From contig JAWNZC010000236.1 of assembly GCA_035771165.1 (NCBI GenBank), forward strand, positions 1,230,001 to 1,294,000: a stretch of DNA of 64,000 nt, read 5' to 3'. The notes beneath the pieces are model-generated. The model did not search any database and was not told the origin of the DNA. It saw nothing but the letters and a program-made list of their open reading frames with translations. Below are positions 38,201 to 52,212 of this stretch, piece by piece. The number at the start of each line of letters is the position of its first letter. Within the stretch, counting starts at the first letter, position 1. The position numbers and the translations under genes were made by a program. This DNA is from Paragorgia papillata. Taxonomy: Eukaryota; Cnidaria; Anthozoa; Scleralcyonacea; Coralliidae.

Positions 38201-41200
38201 AGTCCGATGCTCTACCAATTGAGCTACAGGTCAAGTTGGGAGCTGAAGGTCGAATGATAGTACTTAGACTTGTTGTCTAGATACAGTAGCCTAAGTACCA
38301 TCATTCGACCTTCAGCTCCCAACTTGACCGGTAGCTCAGTTGGTAGAGCATCGGACTAGTAAACCGAACGTCGCGGGTTCGAATCCCAGCCGGGCCAAGT
38401 AGAGTTTTCTCTGCTTGTCCGGTATGGTTCGTCACTCGGAGTAACATGTTAGTATTATGTAGCATCGTATATTTCGTCGAAATATCAACATGCATATTCG
38501 ATAACACATGAAAGCATGCATGCATGCATGGTTGAAATATAAAGCCTTCAATCAATACCCGTTAATATATCAGCGCTTTTGATAGGAAACATTGGTTGAA
38601 CTCTCTTTAATAGACCGATCAAATATTATCCTCTGGTGTGATCCGGAAGATGGCGCGTTTAAAAATGTCAAAAAAAGGACCGACGCGCAAGAAAAAAGAT
38701 GACGCACGCGCTCACCAGAAACAGAAGATTTTTTTTTTGGCCTAAGCTTGTAGCACTTCATAAAATAACGCTTAAATGAGTCTTTTTAAAATACATTTCA
38801 TATTTTTAGCCATTACTAACTAGCTCTGCCATCTCGCCCGACATCATAATCTTGGAGGACAGTGGTTTTGTAAAGCCCAATTCTGTGTTAAGTGTGTCTA
38901 GAAAAAAATCAAAGACGTGCTCTGTGAATGAGACAAAACTGAATACAAGTAGTCTTATTTTGTTCTCTCCTCAACGCAGCAACAGTCCAGGTAAGACTAG
39001 ACAAACTACAGTAATACAACACTGGTAGAAATCTTGTACAGTACAGGGGCCTGTACAATAGCTTAAAAAATAAGCATGCAACGTAGACGTCTACTGCCAT
39101 AACATGTATTTGAATTGTTAACATATAGAACGGTTAACAACTACGATGTCAACAACTTCTGGAGTTAACAGCTAACAGAGTTAACAACTTCCGGAGTTTA
39201 CAGCTACAGTACTGCATAGTGTCTACTGTACGCGCAGTCGTGATTTAGTCATAGTCAAAACCTACAGTGGATTTTCAAGAACGAGACAACACCATAGAAT
39301 ACCATATACACTGGTGAAGGCTATTTCAGATCCACTGAAGCACTTGGTTATTACATTTTGGGTCATCACCTGGTACCTATACTAAGAAAGCTTCTGATTG
39401 GTTTAGATAACCTAAACCAACACCTCCCCCAAACCCTAATCAGTAAGGAGCATGGGAACGAATTGATAATCGACAATGTGATTGGTTACTTATAGCCAAT
39501 CAGAAAACTCGTTCATATTAGGTATGTCTTTACTGCATTTTCCGTGTGTGTGTACTGTAATGGATCACAGATGACGTAACAGCGTGTAAAGAACAAAAAA
39601 GGACGACACGAGTTGAAGTCGACTGCTGTTCTTAAAGCTGGATTTCCACTAGGCGTAAAATGTCGCGCGCTCGTCTTTTGTCGTGTGAGTTTCCATGTGG
39701 AACGAAATAGAAAACTGTTCAGTTTGTACAATAGAAAAGTCGAGCGCGCGATATTTTACGCCTAGTGGAAATCCAGCTTTACACGCTGTGACGTCTTCTG
39801 TGATCTATTACAGTACACACACACACAGAAAAATGTAATCTATTTGTTTTATATAATAAATATTCAAGTGGTTTATTGCAGGATTTTTGGGGCGTGAACA
39901 AAGAAAAACAAGTCTGCGTCTACCCCAACAAGTCTGCGTCTACCCAATATTAGACGCCATATGTGTGTGTCCTTTAATAGATCACGGTCAACAACTAATC
40001 ACGATCGAGAATCGCATAGAAAATTGGCCACTCTCATGGGGCAGTTCGCAGGCCACGTGCGTGCTGGCTCAAGTGAGTTGTCGGCCGATCTTGATGAAAT
40101 TAAATTTACTAAATTCTAAACACAGCACACACGCAAAACAAGAACAAGTGAACTGTCCATATATAGCCAAAAACAAAATCAAGACAAAGAAAAAATCAAT
40201 AGTTGAGATATTTATTCATCCTCCATAGTTGATTGGGTTTGTTTTATGTCAACTCGTCACTTCCTCAGTCGTCAAGTATACTTTCCACGACTGATTCGAA
40301 CTTTAAAATCCATTTTAAAGGTCCATTGGGTACACACATCTGCCAAAAAAAACAAACGACTTCTTTTGGGGGTAGTAAAACGACTTCTTTTGGGGCTAGT
40401 ATCCTCTTCAATGGATCCATTATTTTCCTTTATCTTCACTAATTTTATCGTAGCCAGCCTCGCTTGGTCTCGCGTGTATTGATGACGTTTACACGCAAGA
40501 TATTCATTCTACGCATGCGTAGCTAATCCAGGTTAACCTGGATTAGATCCCAGTCGACAGCCGCAATTTCCAATTGGACATAGAAGTCACGTTATTGTAT
40601 AAAAAATTACACCCAGCGTAACCCAGGTATACTTTGTGTAGGCTTGACACCAACACCAACCCTAACCGAGGAATCTAGCGGGTTATACAATTCCTAGGTA
40701 AGGGTGGTTTGTGTTGGTATCAGGCCTATATAAAGTACCTGGGTTATGTTGGACATGAATTTATAACCAGATGCTTCAGTGGATCTGAAATAACCTTCAC
40801 CTAGAATCACTACATCACATCGACCTAAACCTAACCCTGACCAAAGCACTAACTCTAATAGCCCTAAACTTCAATTTATGAAGTTTTGGTGATCCCCCAA
40901 AAAAATACGGCTTTCAACCTTGTTGAGTCTTTGACGTCACAGTCGTGTACTGTGATGTAGGATAGCGGGCGCGGGTTGGAACATGTTTAGAGCAATGGCG
41001 GACGCAATTTGGGTGACTTTTAGAGGTTAAATTTCTTCTGATAACTTTTTAACTTTAGACCTAAAATAATGTTCTTTAATAAAAAAAATGACGGAAAACA
41101 GTCGGTGAAAGTTTTTCTCGGGGCACTTTAAGTCCTTTCCCAGAATCAATCGATCGCGTCCTCCCTCCTCCCCAAGCACCATTGCGCGCCCCGCACGGGT

Positions 41201-44200
41201 TTTTTAATTTTTTAATTATTTTTTTTGCTTTATAGTGACACCTTCAAAAATCTCCCGAGTTGGTGTTGTATCAAACGAAACACATAGAAGTGAAGATAGT
41301 ATTGAGAACGTACGTATATAATCTTGAGTGTAAAAAAGTGCTGCGTAGGCGCAACCTCATTCCCAGGGCCTTTTTGAAATTGGGAGTGCGGGAAAAGGCC
41401 CTGGCATCGGCTGGTCACAGCACCCAGAAATACTGGGTGTAATAAATTAGCAATTTAATTTAGTATGCAAAATTATTTGGAGTAATGCGGACCCGTGGGA
41501 GACGTTCACTGTAATGGGCGGTCCCATTGGTCCCGTTGAAGGTATTTGATTATAACTGGCACAAAACTATGTATAACTACGTTTCCTGAGGAATGTTTAA
41601 GAAAAGGAATCAACCAATGAAAATGCAGAGTCCACCAGCAGATGCCAGGACCTTTCGCCGCCCTCCTAATTTTAAAAAGGCCCTTGGAACGAGGTTGGCG
41701 TAGGCAATGTTTTAGATAGAGCAAAGTGAAAAGGTTGTAAACTGCTGAGAATAGTTTTAATAACGAAATATACTGATGTTTCAAGCGGAGCCCTTCATCA
41801 GCTCGAAACGTCAGTATTCCGTATAATGTTGAGGCCACAGTTGATATTTGATAGTTAATATAATATTAATGCTAGAAAAACCGAACTTTATGGCTAGACT
41901 ACACTGCTTAAGTGAACTAAAACATTTGTTAGTTTTAGCATGCATGAGTTGAGCGATTGACGCAATTACAAAGTATCAAGTTTCTTAGTTAAGGCCCCGT
42001 CCACACTAGCCACACGTATCCGGATTATTTTTTTGAAAACGCAACTTTTTTTGACGGATTAGCCTTTCGTCTACACGTAAACAATGTCATCAAGAATGGA
42101 AGTTTTCGAAGACGGTCTCAAAGTGGAACTTCTTGAAAACGCCCTTCTCGTGTGGACGCGGAATTTTTTAAAAACGGAGAAAAAAAGTTGTGCTCTCCAA
42201 CGAAATGTGAAGCTTTTGTGTACGTGTCCATAGAAGTAAACACCCCCTGTCTGAGGTTCGTGCATGAGCATTGGTACTTTCAGAGGAGTATAATTTTCTG
42301 TTGTGGTTTTGTTGTGCGGAAATATGATGGACTGTGACAACGAAAGGGAGGGTCGAAGGTGTTGGGTATAATCCGTTCCATCCCGGTCAAATTGGTCGTT
42401 GATTTGCCATTAAACCCACTGTATATTTTAGGTGGACACGTTGGTGAAAACGCTGTTTTCATGTTCTCGTATGGACGCGGAATTTTTTAAAAACGAAAAT
42501 GGATATGTGTGGACCTTATACTTTGTCGCACTTTATAGTTTCTCGTCTCATTATTAATGTTCATGAAACAATTACTAAAATTTTGCAAGCTTTCAAAAAA
42601 AATCACCGAAGGCGTAAACGTTTTATGTGCGCAAGCGTAAGATATTTCCCTTCATTTTCGTTTTTTTTTTGCGCGCGTACTGACGATCTCTGGATTATCA
42701 CTAAATTCTCCTTCAAATTAGCAACTAACGCGCGCGGTCATTTAACCCTACTCAAACTCCCTAAATGTTATGAAGTCTCGTCTTGAAGACAAAATCAACA
42801 AGTTATAAGACTTGCTAACCGCGCACAGAAGAATTTTTGGAACCAATAAATGCGCGCGCAACTAGAGGTCACATGGGCACTTTGCGTTCAATTTGGACTG
42901 CTTCCAAGCATTTCTTAATCGCTTGATTAGCCCATTATTGACTTCCTATTTTTAACAGCTTTGTTATTCCCATAGGTAGCCCAGGGCTGCTTGGTAAATT
43001 CAGCATGAAGTACTAAAACACATTTGTAAAGCATGTAAGCGCATTTAGTTGTAAAATATTTCTAAAATGTTGCATTTAAGTGAGTCAACAGTGGTATCAC
43101 ACCAGGCTCACCTCATTAAACCAATACGTTGACGTTGATATATCCAAAGAAATTTTACAGTAAAATGATAAATATGCCAAATTACGATTCGGAATAGCTG
43201 TCAGGTGCTTTGTTAGTTAAACATGCAGCTATTTTGAATCGTATTTTGGCATATTTATCTATTTCACTACAAAAGTTCTTTGGATATATCTGGTGTGATA
43301 CCACTGTTGACTCACTTAAATGCAACTGATTTCAGAAATATTTCACAACTAAATGTGCTTACAAGCTTTACAAACGTGCTTTAGTACTTCATGCTGAAGT
43401 TACCGGGAAGTGTATGTTGATCAGTCGCAAAACGTCGCATTTTAGAGAATAAAACCTCAAAATATTTTGATATTATCAAACAAAAAACAACTCGCCAAGC
43501 AGTCCTGGGCTACCTATGTTATTCCGTGGTTATTCTCCGCCTTGAATTGCGCACTCCTGAAATCATATAATAAGTGCGCACATGAAATCAATAGTGCGCT
43601 CAGAATATCTACCGTGCGCACAGAATTTCACTGGGTTTCGTACGTGCAGATGTTACCCTGCCCCATGAAGGCAACAATCAAATCGACAACTATATCCTCG
43701 TATTAAATGGTTTTATTTTCTAACAAAAGTACGGCTTCGAACTCGACTATGCAGTCACACCAAATCTCTCCTTGATCGTCCGATCAACGTTTTTCATCCG
43801 GGAAATCCTCTCCCTTGTTGCCATGGTATCTGACTAAGGTCCAGGCCCTATGATTTTCATCCGTCAGGTAATCAATTCCTTACACAGACATCTTCACAGG
43901 ACATATTTAATAATCTTTAAACGAAGTACCTCGTTACAAACCGAACTAGGAAATATAAAGTTTTTACTTCTCAGCAAGAGTTATGATAACCTGTAGGCGC
44001 AATATCTTCACAGTACAGATTTAATATTAATAATCCTTAGAGTAGACGTAATATATCACTTAATACAAACCGAGCTATAGGAATATTTCTTAACAAGAGT
44101 ATGATGATCTGTAAGTGCAAAACTCAATTCGAGTTCCACTTTTAAATTTTGATACTCCATCTGGATAAGCATAAAGTCTTTGGTCGCTGTTCCAGTCGTC

Positions 44201-47200
44201 TTCAGTATTCCAGTCGAGATGACCGCTGTAAGGGCCAAGGTATTTAGTCACCGTAGGACACGAGTTGTTGTATTTCATTAGAATTACGCTACTACAACCT
44301 GGTAAAACTGAAAGTGGTCTAAAGCCATCGTTACGACAGCAGAAGTAGATCTGTGTATTTTTGCCATAAACGCCGTCTGGTAGAGTCCCTAAAGCACTAT
44401 TGTTGTTGCTATTATCTTCGTCGTCCCAATATATAGTGCCTTCGTTGAATCCCCGTGGACAGTAGCCTCCTTTACGAAAGATACAGTACTGTCCTTTCGG
44501 CCAAGATGGTGCTTCGAACGAGTATCGAATCTTCGACTTACAGCAGAAACCCCATCCAAGACTGCGTTCAAATCTGAACACGTACGGGATGTGACCACTT
44601 CGGTCATTCGACTGACCTTCGGTTCCGTCTCGTTCCGTATCATGTAGTCTATAACCCTTCTCCCAAGCAACAGGACATATCTGATTAACAGGCATCGGCA
44701 AACAGTATTGACCTTCAGGCCAAGCTGAATTAGCTCTGCTGGAAGAAACATAGAGTAGGAGAAAGGCAAAGAAAATCTTGATCATTACACTTGATTTGAT
44801 TTCCATGTCTTCTCAGACTTCTCAAGTGTGAAAGGTGTTCCTGTAATGTAATACCGCACGTTGCTGTTGCTCATAGGAGCCCATCAAGGGTGGGGGTGGG
44901 GGGAGGGGGCAAATGGGGAATAGAATAGAATACGATAGAGTGCAGTAGAATACATTAGAATACAGTAGACTCAACATGTCTTTCACTTAGAATTCAGGAT
45001 TATCCTGAAGCCTAGGGGACTTCTCTGTGCCACATGCGGGATGTTAAACTAAAAAGCATATAACAAAAAAAAACAGTAGGGGTGTTGTAGTCGGGCTCTG
45101 AGACGTGGAACTTTCTTCCTGGAGGGTTGTGGTTAGGTTTAGGGCCACCGGGGAGTTGTGGTTAGATTTAGGGTTGCCGGGGGGTTGTGGTTAGGTTTAG
45201 GATCATGTTTAGAAGTGGGGGTCGGGGTGGGTGTGGGGGTGGGGGGTTGGGATTTAATATTTTTAATATTCAGGATTCTCTTGAATTCTAGACCATTTCA
45301 CAATTCAGGATAATCCTGAATTCTTGATGAGAGGATATGCTGGTAGAGTAGATTAGGGTAGGGTACGGTGGAGTAGGGTAAGGTAGGGTAGGGTAGGGTG
45401 ATGTGGAGTGGAGTAGAATAGAGTAGGGTAGGGTAAGGTAAGGAGGGTATGGTGGAGTAGAGTACAGTACAGTACAGTTATGCTAAGTATACTAAAGGCA
45501 CAATTTTAGCAAAACGTCAGCTTTTTCACTTTCTAAACGTTTTTGCAAATCGCGTATTTTTAGCGGCAACTGTTAGGGTAGAAATTCTATTCATTTTACT
45601 CACTCAGCAATAGCTATTCGGTCCAGCTGACGAGCGGAGTCCCGCCAAAATGATGCGTGCGCAACACTTGGCAACTTGCTAACCGATATTTGAAATTTTT
45701 ATGTAAATAACGTGTTCTGTATTTTTTAAATATAGGAGCTTGCCAATGACGACAAACAAAGAATTCCTTTTCATCTAAACATGGATGAGACTGGAATGGA
45801 AGAAAAATCACCCGAACGGTAATCATTTTAATAACTATAATTATTCATTTCTTTCCTAATGCTCGCGTTACTTCTAGGCTGCGAAACAACAGGCGGCCCA
45901 ATCTCAAGGTGTGGTGTGACAATCCGCAGTGCAGGCATTTTAACGCAATATATATTTGAAAGTATATTTTTCTTCCTTATTGAGACGGAGTGAATTCGAG
46001 GGGGTATTTGGGCAAGATCTTTCGGCGCAGAGCATTTACCTAAAAAATTTTCAGATTTTTTGCACTCCCAGACGTACAAAAAGTTTCAGGTTTTTCTGCA
46101 ACCCCGGATGTGCAAAAATTTTCAGATTTTTTGCACCCCCGGGCGCAAACATTTTCGGGTTTTTTTTGCACCCTCGATCGGACGTGCAAAAATTTTCAGA
46201 TTTTTTTTGCACCCCCGAACATGCAAAAATTTTCAGATTATTTTCCACCCTCATGGCGAACGGGTGACCAGTATGTTTACGGAATAGTCGTGTCGACGAT
46301 TATAATGTTGGGTTATAAATTAATGTTTGATCAACAGTGTCGAACTGAAGCGTTCGTTTGTGTTTTGAGACATGACGTCGTCATTAGCTTTTCCCCAGAT
46401 ATAAGTTTACTAGGATTTGGGTTGGATTATTTCCGCGTTTCTATTGAATTATTTTCCCCGGCGTTTGAGCGCTAAGCCTGACTGTTTGTTTTAGGCCAGT
46501 TAAAATAATATTTCACCACTTTTTTAGAAAAAATAGGGCGGGTAGGCGGATTTTTTTATTTATTTTTTATTTTGTGTTAATTGCGCTTTTAGAGAAAGGC
46601 CAAGAGCTATTGCGCGTTGGAAGTTCAAAAAAAGTCTTTCAAAGTCTTGTACGCTCTACCCTCTGTCCAGTTTGCAGTTGCCGTCATATCAAATTTATAT
46701 AAAAATTTGGGTTATATAAAAAACGAAGGGCATGCATGGTTGGCGATAAAAACACGATATACCGCTCTTTCCTATGTTTGGTTTCTGACTTTCTTCTGAC
46801 ACATTACCGACAATAAAAAAAATAAAATTCCGGGCGGCCAAATTTTCGGGGGCGGGCGGCGATGAAAAACAGAAACATTTTTTAACTGGCCTAAATGCGT
46901 CAGTGCGTTAAGGGTGAATACGTACAGACCGAAATAAACCCAAGTCTTACTGCCTTATTCTTGGTTTTCATCTGACGTCACGGCAGCGAAGGAAAGTGCA
47001 GAGCACCACGGGTAGCGTGTGCTGTTAGCGCGCTGCCTCTCACCAAAAAGATAAACCCGGTTAGACGGGGACGTGTCGTTGAATATACTATTTACTTGAT
47101 ACTAAATCTTCGTTTACCGAAAGAATATAATATAAAATAAAGCGAAAGCGAAGGAAAGTGCAGAGCACCTGGTTGTGCGTATGAAACAATATTCAGTATA

Positions 47201-50200
47201 CGGCGGCTGTCCTGTCAAAACTGCTTTGATTCAGAAGTGAAAGAACATTTTTCACGTTCCACTTTCAATCATGTAATGTACTTTTTTTTTCAGCCCCGAA
47301 GACAATTGCAAACCATACAAATACGTTGAGGTTGTACGAGGGAAAGCAAATCGGGAGAAGTTGAATGGATATTTTTGTCGAGATTGCGAGGAGGTATCTA
47401 CTGAATTGTTTTGTCTTAACTAATTTCAGGCCTGCGCTAAACGTCGCACGATAGACGAATTTAATCCAAACAAATTTAATTCGAATTAACTGCGTCGGTA
47501 ATCCGACGTAAATGCGACGTCGAGTTAAACGTCGAATTTCAGTCGAATTTAATTGTTTTTACTTGGACTCGTGGAGCCTGAAAACGACTTCTTGAAAACA
47601 TGGCGCCGAATTGTCACTGATAGAAGAGAAACATTTTATTCGACGCGACGATAATTCAGACGAGACGAATTTAATTCGTGTGTCGAATTTAATCGAAATA
47701 CGTCGCAGTTTCGTCAAATAAAATACAAACAATTATCAATTATTGGACGAGTCTGAGCAAAATATCATGATTTGTCAGTGGCGAGCGACTAGTTATTTGG
47801 CGATGCCGAAGGCAGAGGCAAATAACTGGTAGCGGTAGCTGGTACTATTTTACCCATAATTCTTGCATTCCGAACAATATTGCTCATATCATTTGCAATC
47901 ATTTGGAAGTCAATTTTGGTTTGGTTGTCCGCATTTTGTGCTATAAACAGCTGTACCACTGATCTCTATATATAATTATACAATACCCTGGTTGCTATGC
48001 GTGTTTTCATTGGTTGTTGGCCATGATCTATTAGAGGACAGACACATGATCACGTCAGATCACGTCAGCTGACTTGCTTATTTCTTTCTTCATGCCCCAA
48101 AATCTGGGGAAGAGTTTCGATAAAAACCTTTTAAAGTGCCTATCTCATGGTTGAGGATTTTACATATTTAGGATATTTGGAACATTTTAAGAAGATTTGT
48201 AATATATCTTCTTTTCCTAAAATTTCATCTTCATGGACTTTTTTGCTGTTAAAGTTGGCGATTTTGACGATGGCCGTGAAAATTTTTTACTGGGTTCTAG
48301 TCGCCGGAAGTGACGTAGAAGCAGGGAGACCTTCTCAGACAGTAACAGTGTTTACATCGGGAGTTTACGGTTCACCTTGGATTTTCTTGGCTTTATTCAG
48401 GTTATTTTGTCGGAAATTCTTTTAAAAATTATGCCAAACAGGTGCGTAGTGTTTTTACTCTCGAATGAACCCAATTGATATGCTAGAATAGCGCTGTATG
48501 CCATTTCTTTTTTTGCGACAATAACGATGTACAATCCCGATTCCCGACTCACTGGAGGCGAATAAAAGGATAGCTTCGGGAAACGCCGATTTGTCAAGGA
48601 TAAAGATGCGAAATGAACGCCGACATCTACTTCCATGACCTGTTCGTTGTTCGAAGTAGTTTGGTACTAAGACGATTCACAGCAGTTTATCACGAGGAAA
48701 ACCCGTCGGTGTGGCGATTACAAAACGACAACAATAGAGCGTGTTTTTCCGGAAATTGACAAGAACTTGTGCATGTCATCAGTCTCATATTTCTTTTTAT
48801 CGAATTCGATCTTCGATCAAGAATATATCGAAATATACTTGACTTGGTAATGTCGTCTACCTCTGGTTCTAATGCTGATAGCCAAAATGACTAGACTAGG
48901 AGGTAAACATTCCGGGATACGTAATCGAGATCGAAGACGAAGTAAAACTGTCTAGGCCATTTATACCTGAAGACGAATCATCAGAATGCATTGTCAAGCC
49001 GTATGAAGACGAGCTTAGGATGAAATGCGACTTGAAAAATATATTCTACGATGGCTATAAATTCGCTTTGCGGGGCACAATAAGGTGAACGATTTGTAAG
49101 TTATGAAAGTTTGCTTTATCAGTGAATTTATGTTTACGTTTTGTCGAATGTTGTATATACTGGCATGCCATATTTGCAATTGGCCATATTTGCAATTGGC
49201 CATATTTGCTAAAACAAAATTGTATGTCAAAGCCAAATGATTCGCATGTTTATATTTGTTATATATCTGGTCACTGCGTCTAGCGGGCTGCAAATATCGA
49301 AGAATTGACGAGGCAAAGTATAAAATAGAAGATGTAGAAAGCAGGTAGATACTGTCAGTATTGATTAATAAAATACCCGTTCGCTTTCCGATTTCCACTT
49401 GCGAATAAGCCAGCTGCGCACAATTCACCTAGGCTAATAGAATTGCTTCGTTCTTCAAAATTGCCACAATTCAGTGCTCGTCCAATTCGATAAACAACAA
49501 CAATTGTGCGATTTCATCTTCAAACTTGAAGAAATTGACTCTGTATGTTACTGTCGCCTGCAAGTTCAAATTTCAAAAGTGGATGCAAGTATTCCATTAT
49601 TCTATAATCAACAGACAGTTCCTTAGTTCCTACCTGTTTTCTGTACTGATCTTTTATTTGATACTTTATCTTGTCAATTTTTCGATGTAAGTGTCCCGCT
49701 AGACGCAGTGACCACATTTCCAGGCAAACAAGTGTAAAGAACTTGATCACTGTTATTATAAACCATTTCAATGCAAGCTTTGATTTACTGACATTCCTTC
49801 GCATTCCCATTAAGCAGTTCAGTGTCAGAGTAATATCAATAGAATTAAACATGCGAATCATGCATATGGCTTTGACAGCATACAATTTTGTTTTAGCAAA
49901 TGCGTGAAAACAACATTGCAGATAAAACGTAAACATAAATTCACTGATCACTTACCAATCATTTATCTTATCGTGCCCCTCAAAAGCGAATTTGTAGCCG
50001 TCGTACTAAAGACCTTTTTCAGGTCGCATTTGCTCATTATGATTTACGATCCAAATTTCATCGGCAACCGACTCGTCTTCATACGGCTTGACAATGCATT
50101 CAGATGATTCGTCTTCAGGTATGGCCGCACTGCACTGGAAGACAGTTTTACTTCGTCTTCGATCTCGATTACGTATCCCGGAATGTTTACATCCTAGTCT

Positions 50201-52159
50201 AGTCATTTTAGCTATCAGTGTTAGAACCAGAGGTAGACGACATTACCAAGTCAAGTATATTTCGATATATTCTTGATCAAAGATCGAACGCAAACAATAC
50301 TTCGATAAAAAGAAATATGAGACTGATGATATGCACAAGTTCTTGTCACTTTCCCACGCTCTATTGTTGTCGTTTTGTAATCGCCACACCGACGGGTTTT
50401 CCTCGTGATAAACTGCTGTGAATCGTCTTAGTACTAAATATTCCCGTTGAAACTACTTCGAACGACGAACAGATCACAGAAGTAGATGTCGGCGTTCATT
50501 TCACACCTTTATCCTTGACAATTCGGCGTTCCTTTCACCCGAAGCTATCCTTCTTTTATTCGCCTTCCGTGAGTCGGGATTGTACATCGTTATTGTCCAA
50601 AAAAAAATGAATGGCATACAGCGCTATTCTAGCATATCAATTGGGTTCCTTCGATAGTAAAAACACTACGCACCTGTTTGGCATAGTTTTTAAAAGAATT
50701 TCCGACAAAATAACCTGAATAAAGCCAAGAAAATCCAAGATGAACCGTAAACTCCCGATGTAAACACTGTTGCTGTCTGAGAAGGTCTCCCTGCTTCTAC
50801 GTCACTTCCGGCGACTAGAACCCAGTAAAAAATTTTCACGGCCATCGTCAAAATCGCCAACTTTAACAGCAAAAAAGTCCATGAAGATGAAATTTTAGGA
50901 AAAGAAGATATATTACAAATCGTCTTAAAATGTTCCAAATATCCTAAATATGTAAAATCCCCAACCATGAGATAGGCACTTTAAATTTTTATTGTATAAA
51001 ACAAATAGATTCCATTTTTTTGTTGTCTGTTCAGTTATAGATGCACAGAGGACGTCACAACGTGGTAAGAACATCAGTGACCCACTCGACTGCGTCTCGT
51101 GGGCCACTTTTTGTTCTTACCACGTTGTGACGTCATCTGTGCATCTATAACTGAACAGACAACGGCAAAATGGAATCTATTTGTTAACTGGATTGCTCAT
51201 CCTTTATGACCAACAGTGAACGTTTTGAAGTCACTGGGGGCCATATTGGTACTCCAGGTCCAATGTCCCTTGCGGGCTTAAGAGTACAGTCGAACCTGTA
51301 TTAAGCGGTCCAACATATTAAGCGGTCACCCGTCATTAAGCGGTCACCTGGCAAAGTCCCGAAAATTTCATAACTTTAATACTATTAAAGTGACCTTTAT
51401 TAAACGGTCAGCTCTATTAAGCGGACGCGGTCACCTTTACTACAGTCCCAAAGTTAATATTTCATTGTTTTGGAACTGTATTAAACGGTCACCAAAAATA
51501 ATTATAAGTAACACGATATGGTAATAATTGGGTTTTCTTTAATTCATTGTTTAGTTCATTGTTCTGTTTAATTTCTCACTCTCTTTATTCTCAGTTGACT
51601 TACGAACACTGAAGGTTACGGCTGTTCATGAGTATTTTTATAAAGCACAAAACAATGGATACACAGTAAATAGAGTATTTATTTACCGAATATTATTTAC
51701 CATTGTTTTGTGTTTTATGAACACTGTTTTTGATATATTAAACCCCATTTAAACTTTAAATGACAGATAAGCCGCGTGTGGTGATTTTTGTATTGGACCT
51801 AGGTTAAGCGGTCACCCTGTATTAAGCGGTCACCAGCTCAATCCCCAAAGGTGACCGCTTAATACAGGTTCGACTGTAGTAAGAGTTTACCGGGGGAGTC
51901 GGAAAAGCCGTAAAACAATTCTCAATTGGCAATTTACTGTTACTACCGAAAAACAGAAGGGAACTACAAGAAACTACATACAGTCCGAAATTATCAACTA
52001 CATACTTCAAGGCTTTGTAAAGACTTGTAAAGTTTTAATCCCCGAGCCCGGGCGCAGGACCGAAGACCCGGAGCCCGGTGAGGGTGCTAATCTCGACACG
52101 CGCGGAGTCCATTTTACACGCGTGTAGAAAAACCGAGGGAGACGAAATCTGGGAAATAG

Positions 52160-52212
<53 letters not shown>

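Noticed and set aside
38325..38397. Functional tRNA gene
   Set aside because: Acceptor and T stems have mismatches and the copy sits in a palindromic transposon with its mirror image; similar doubts apply at 54731 and 36636.
49015..49951. Minus-strand frames of 137 and 143 codons in the centre of the 2.85 kb palindrome
   Set aside because: They run through inverted repeat blocks, look like random AT-rich translation and show no transposase motif.
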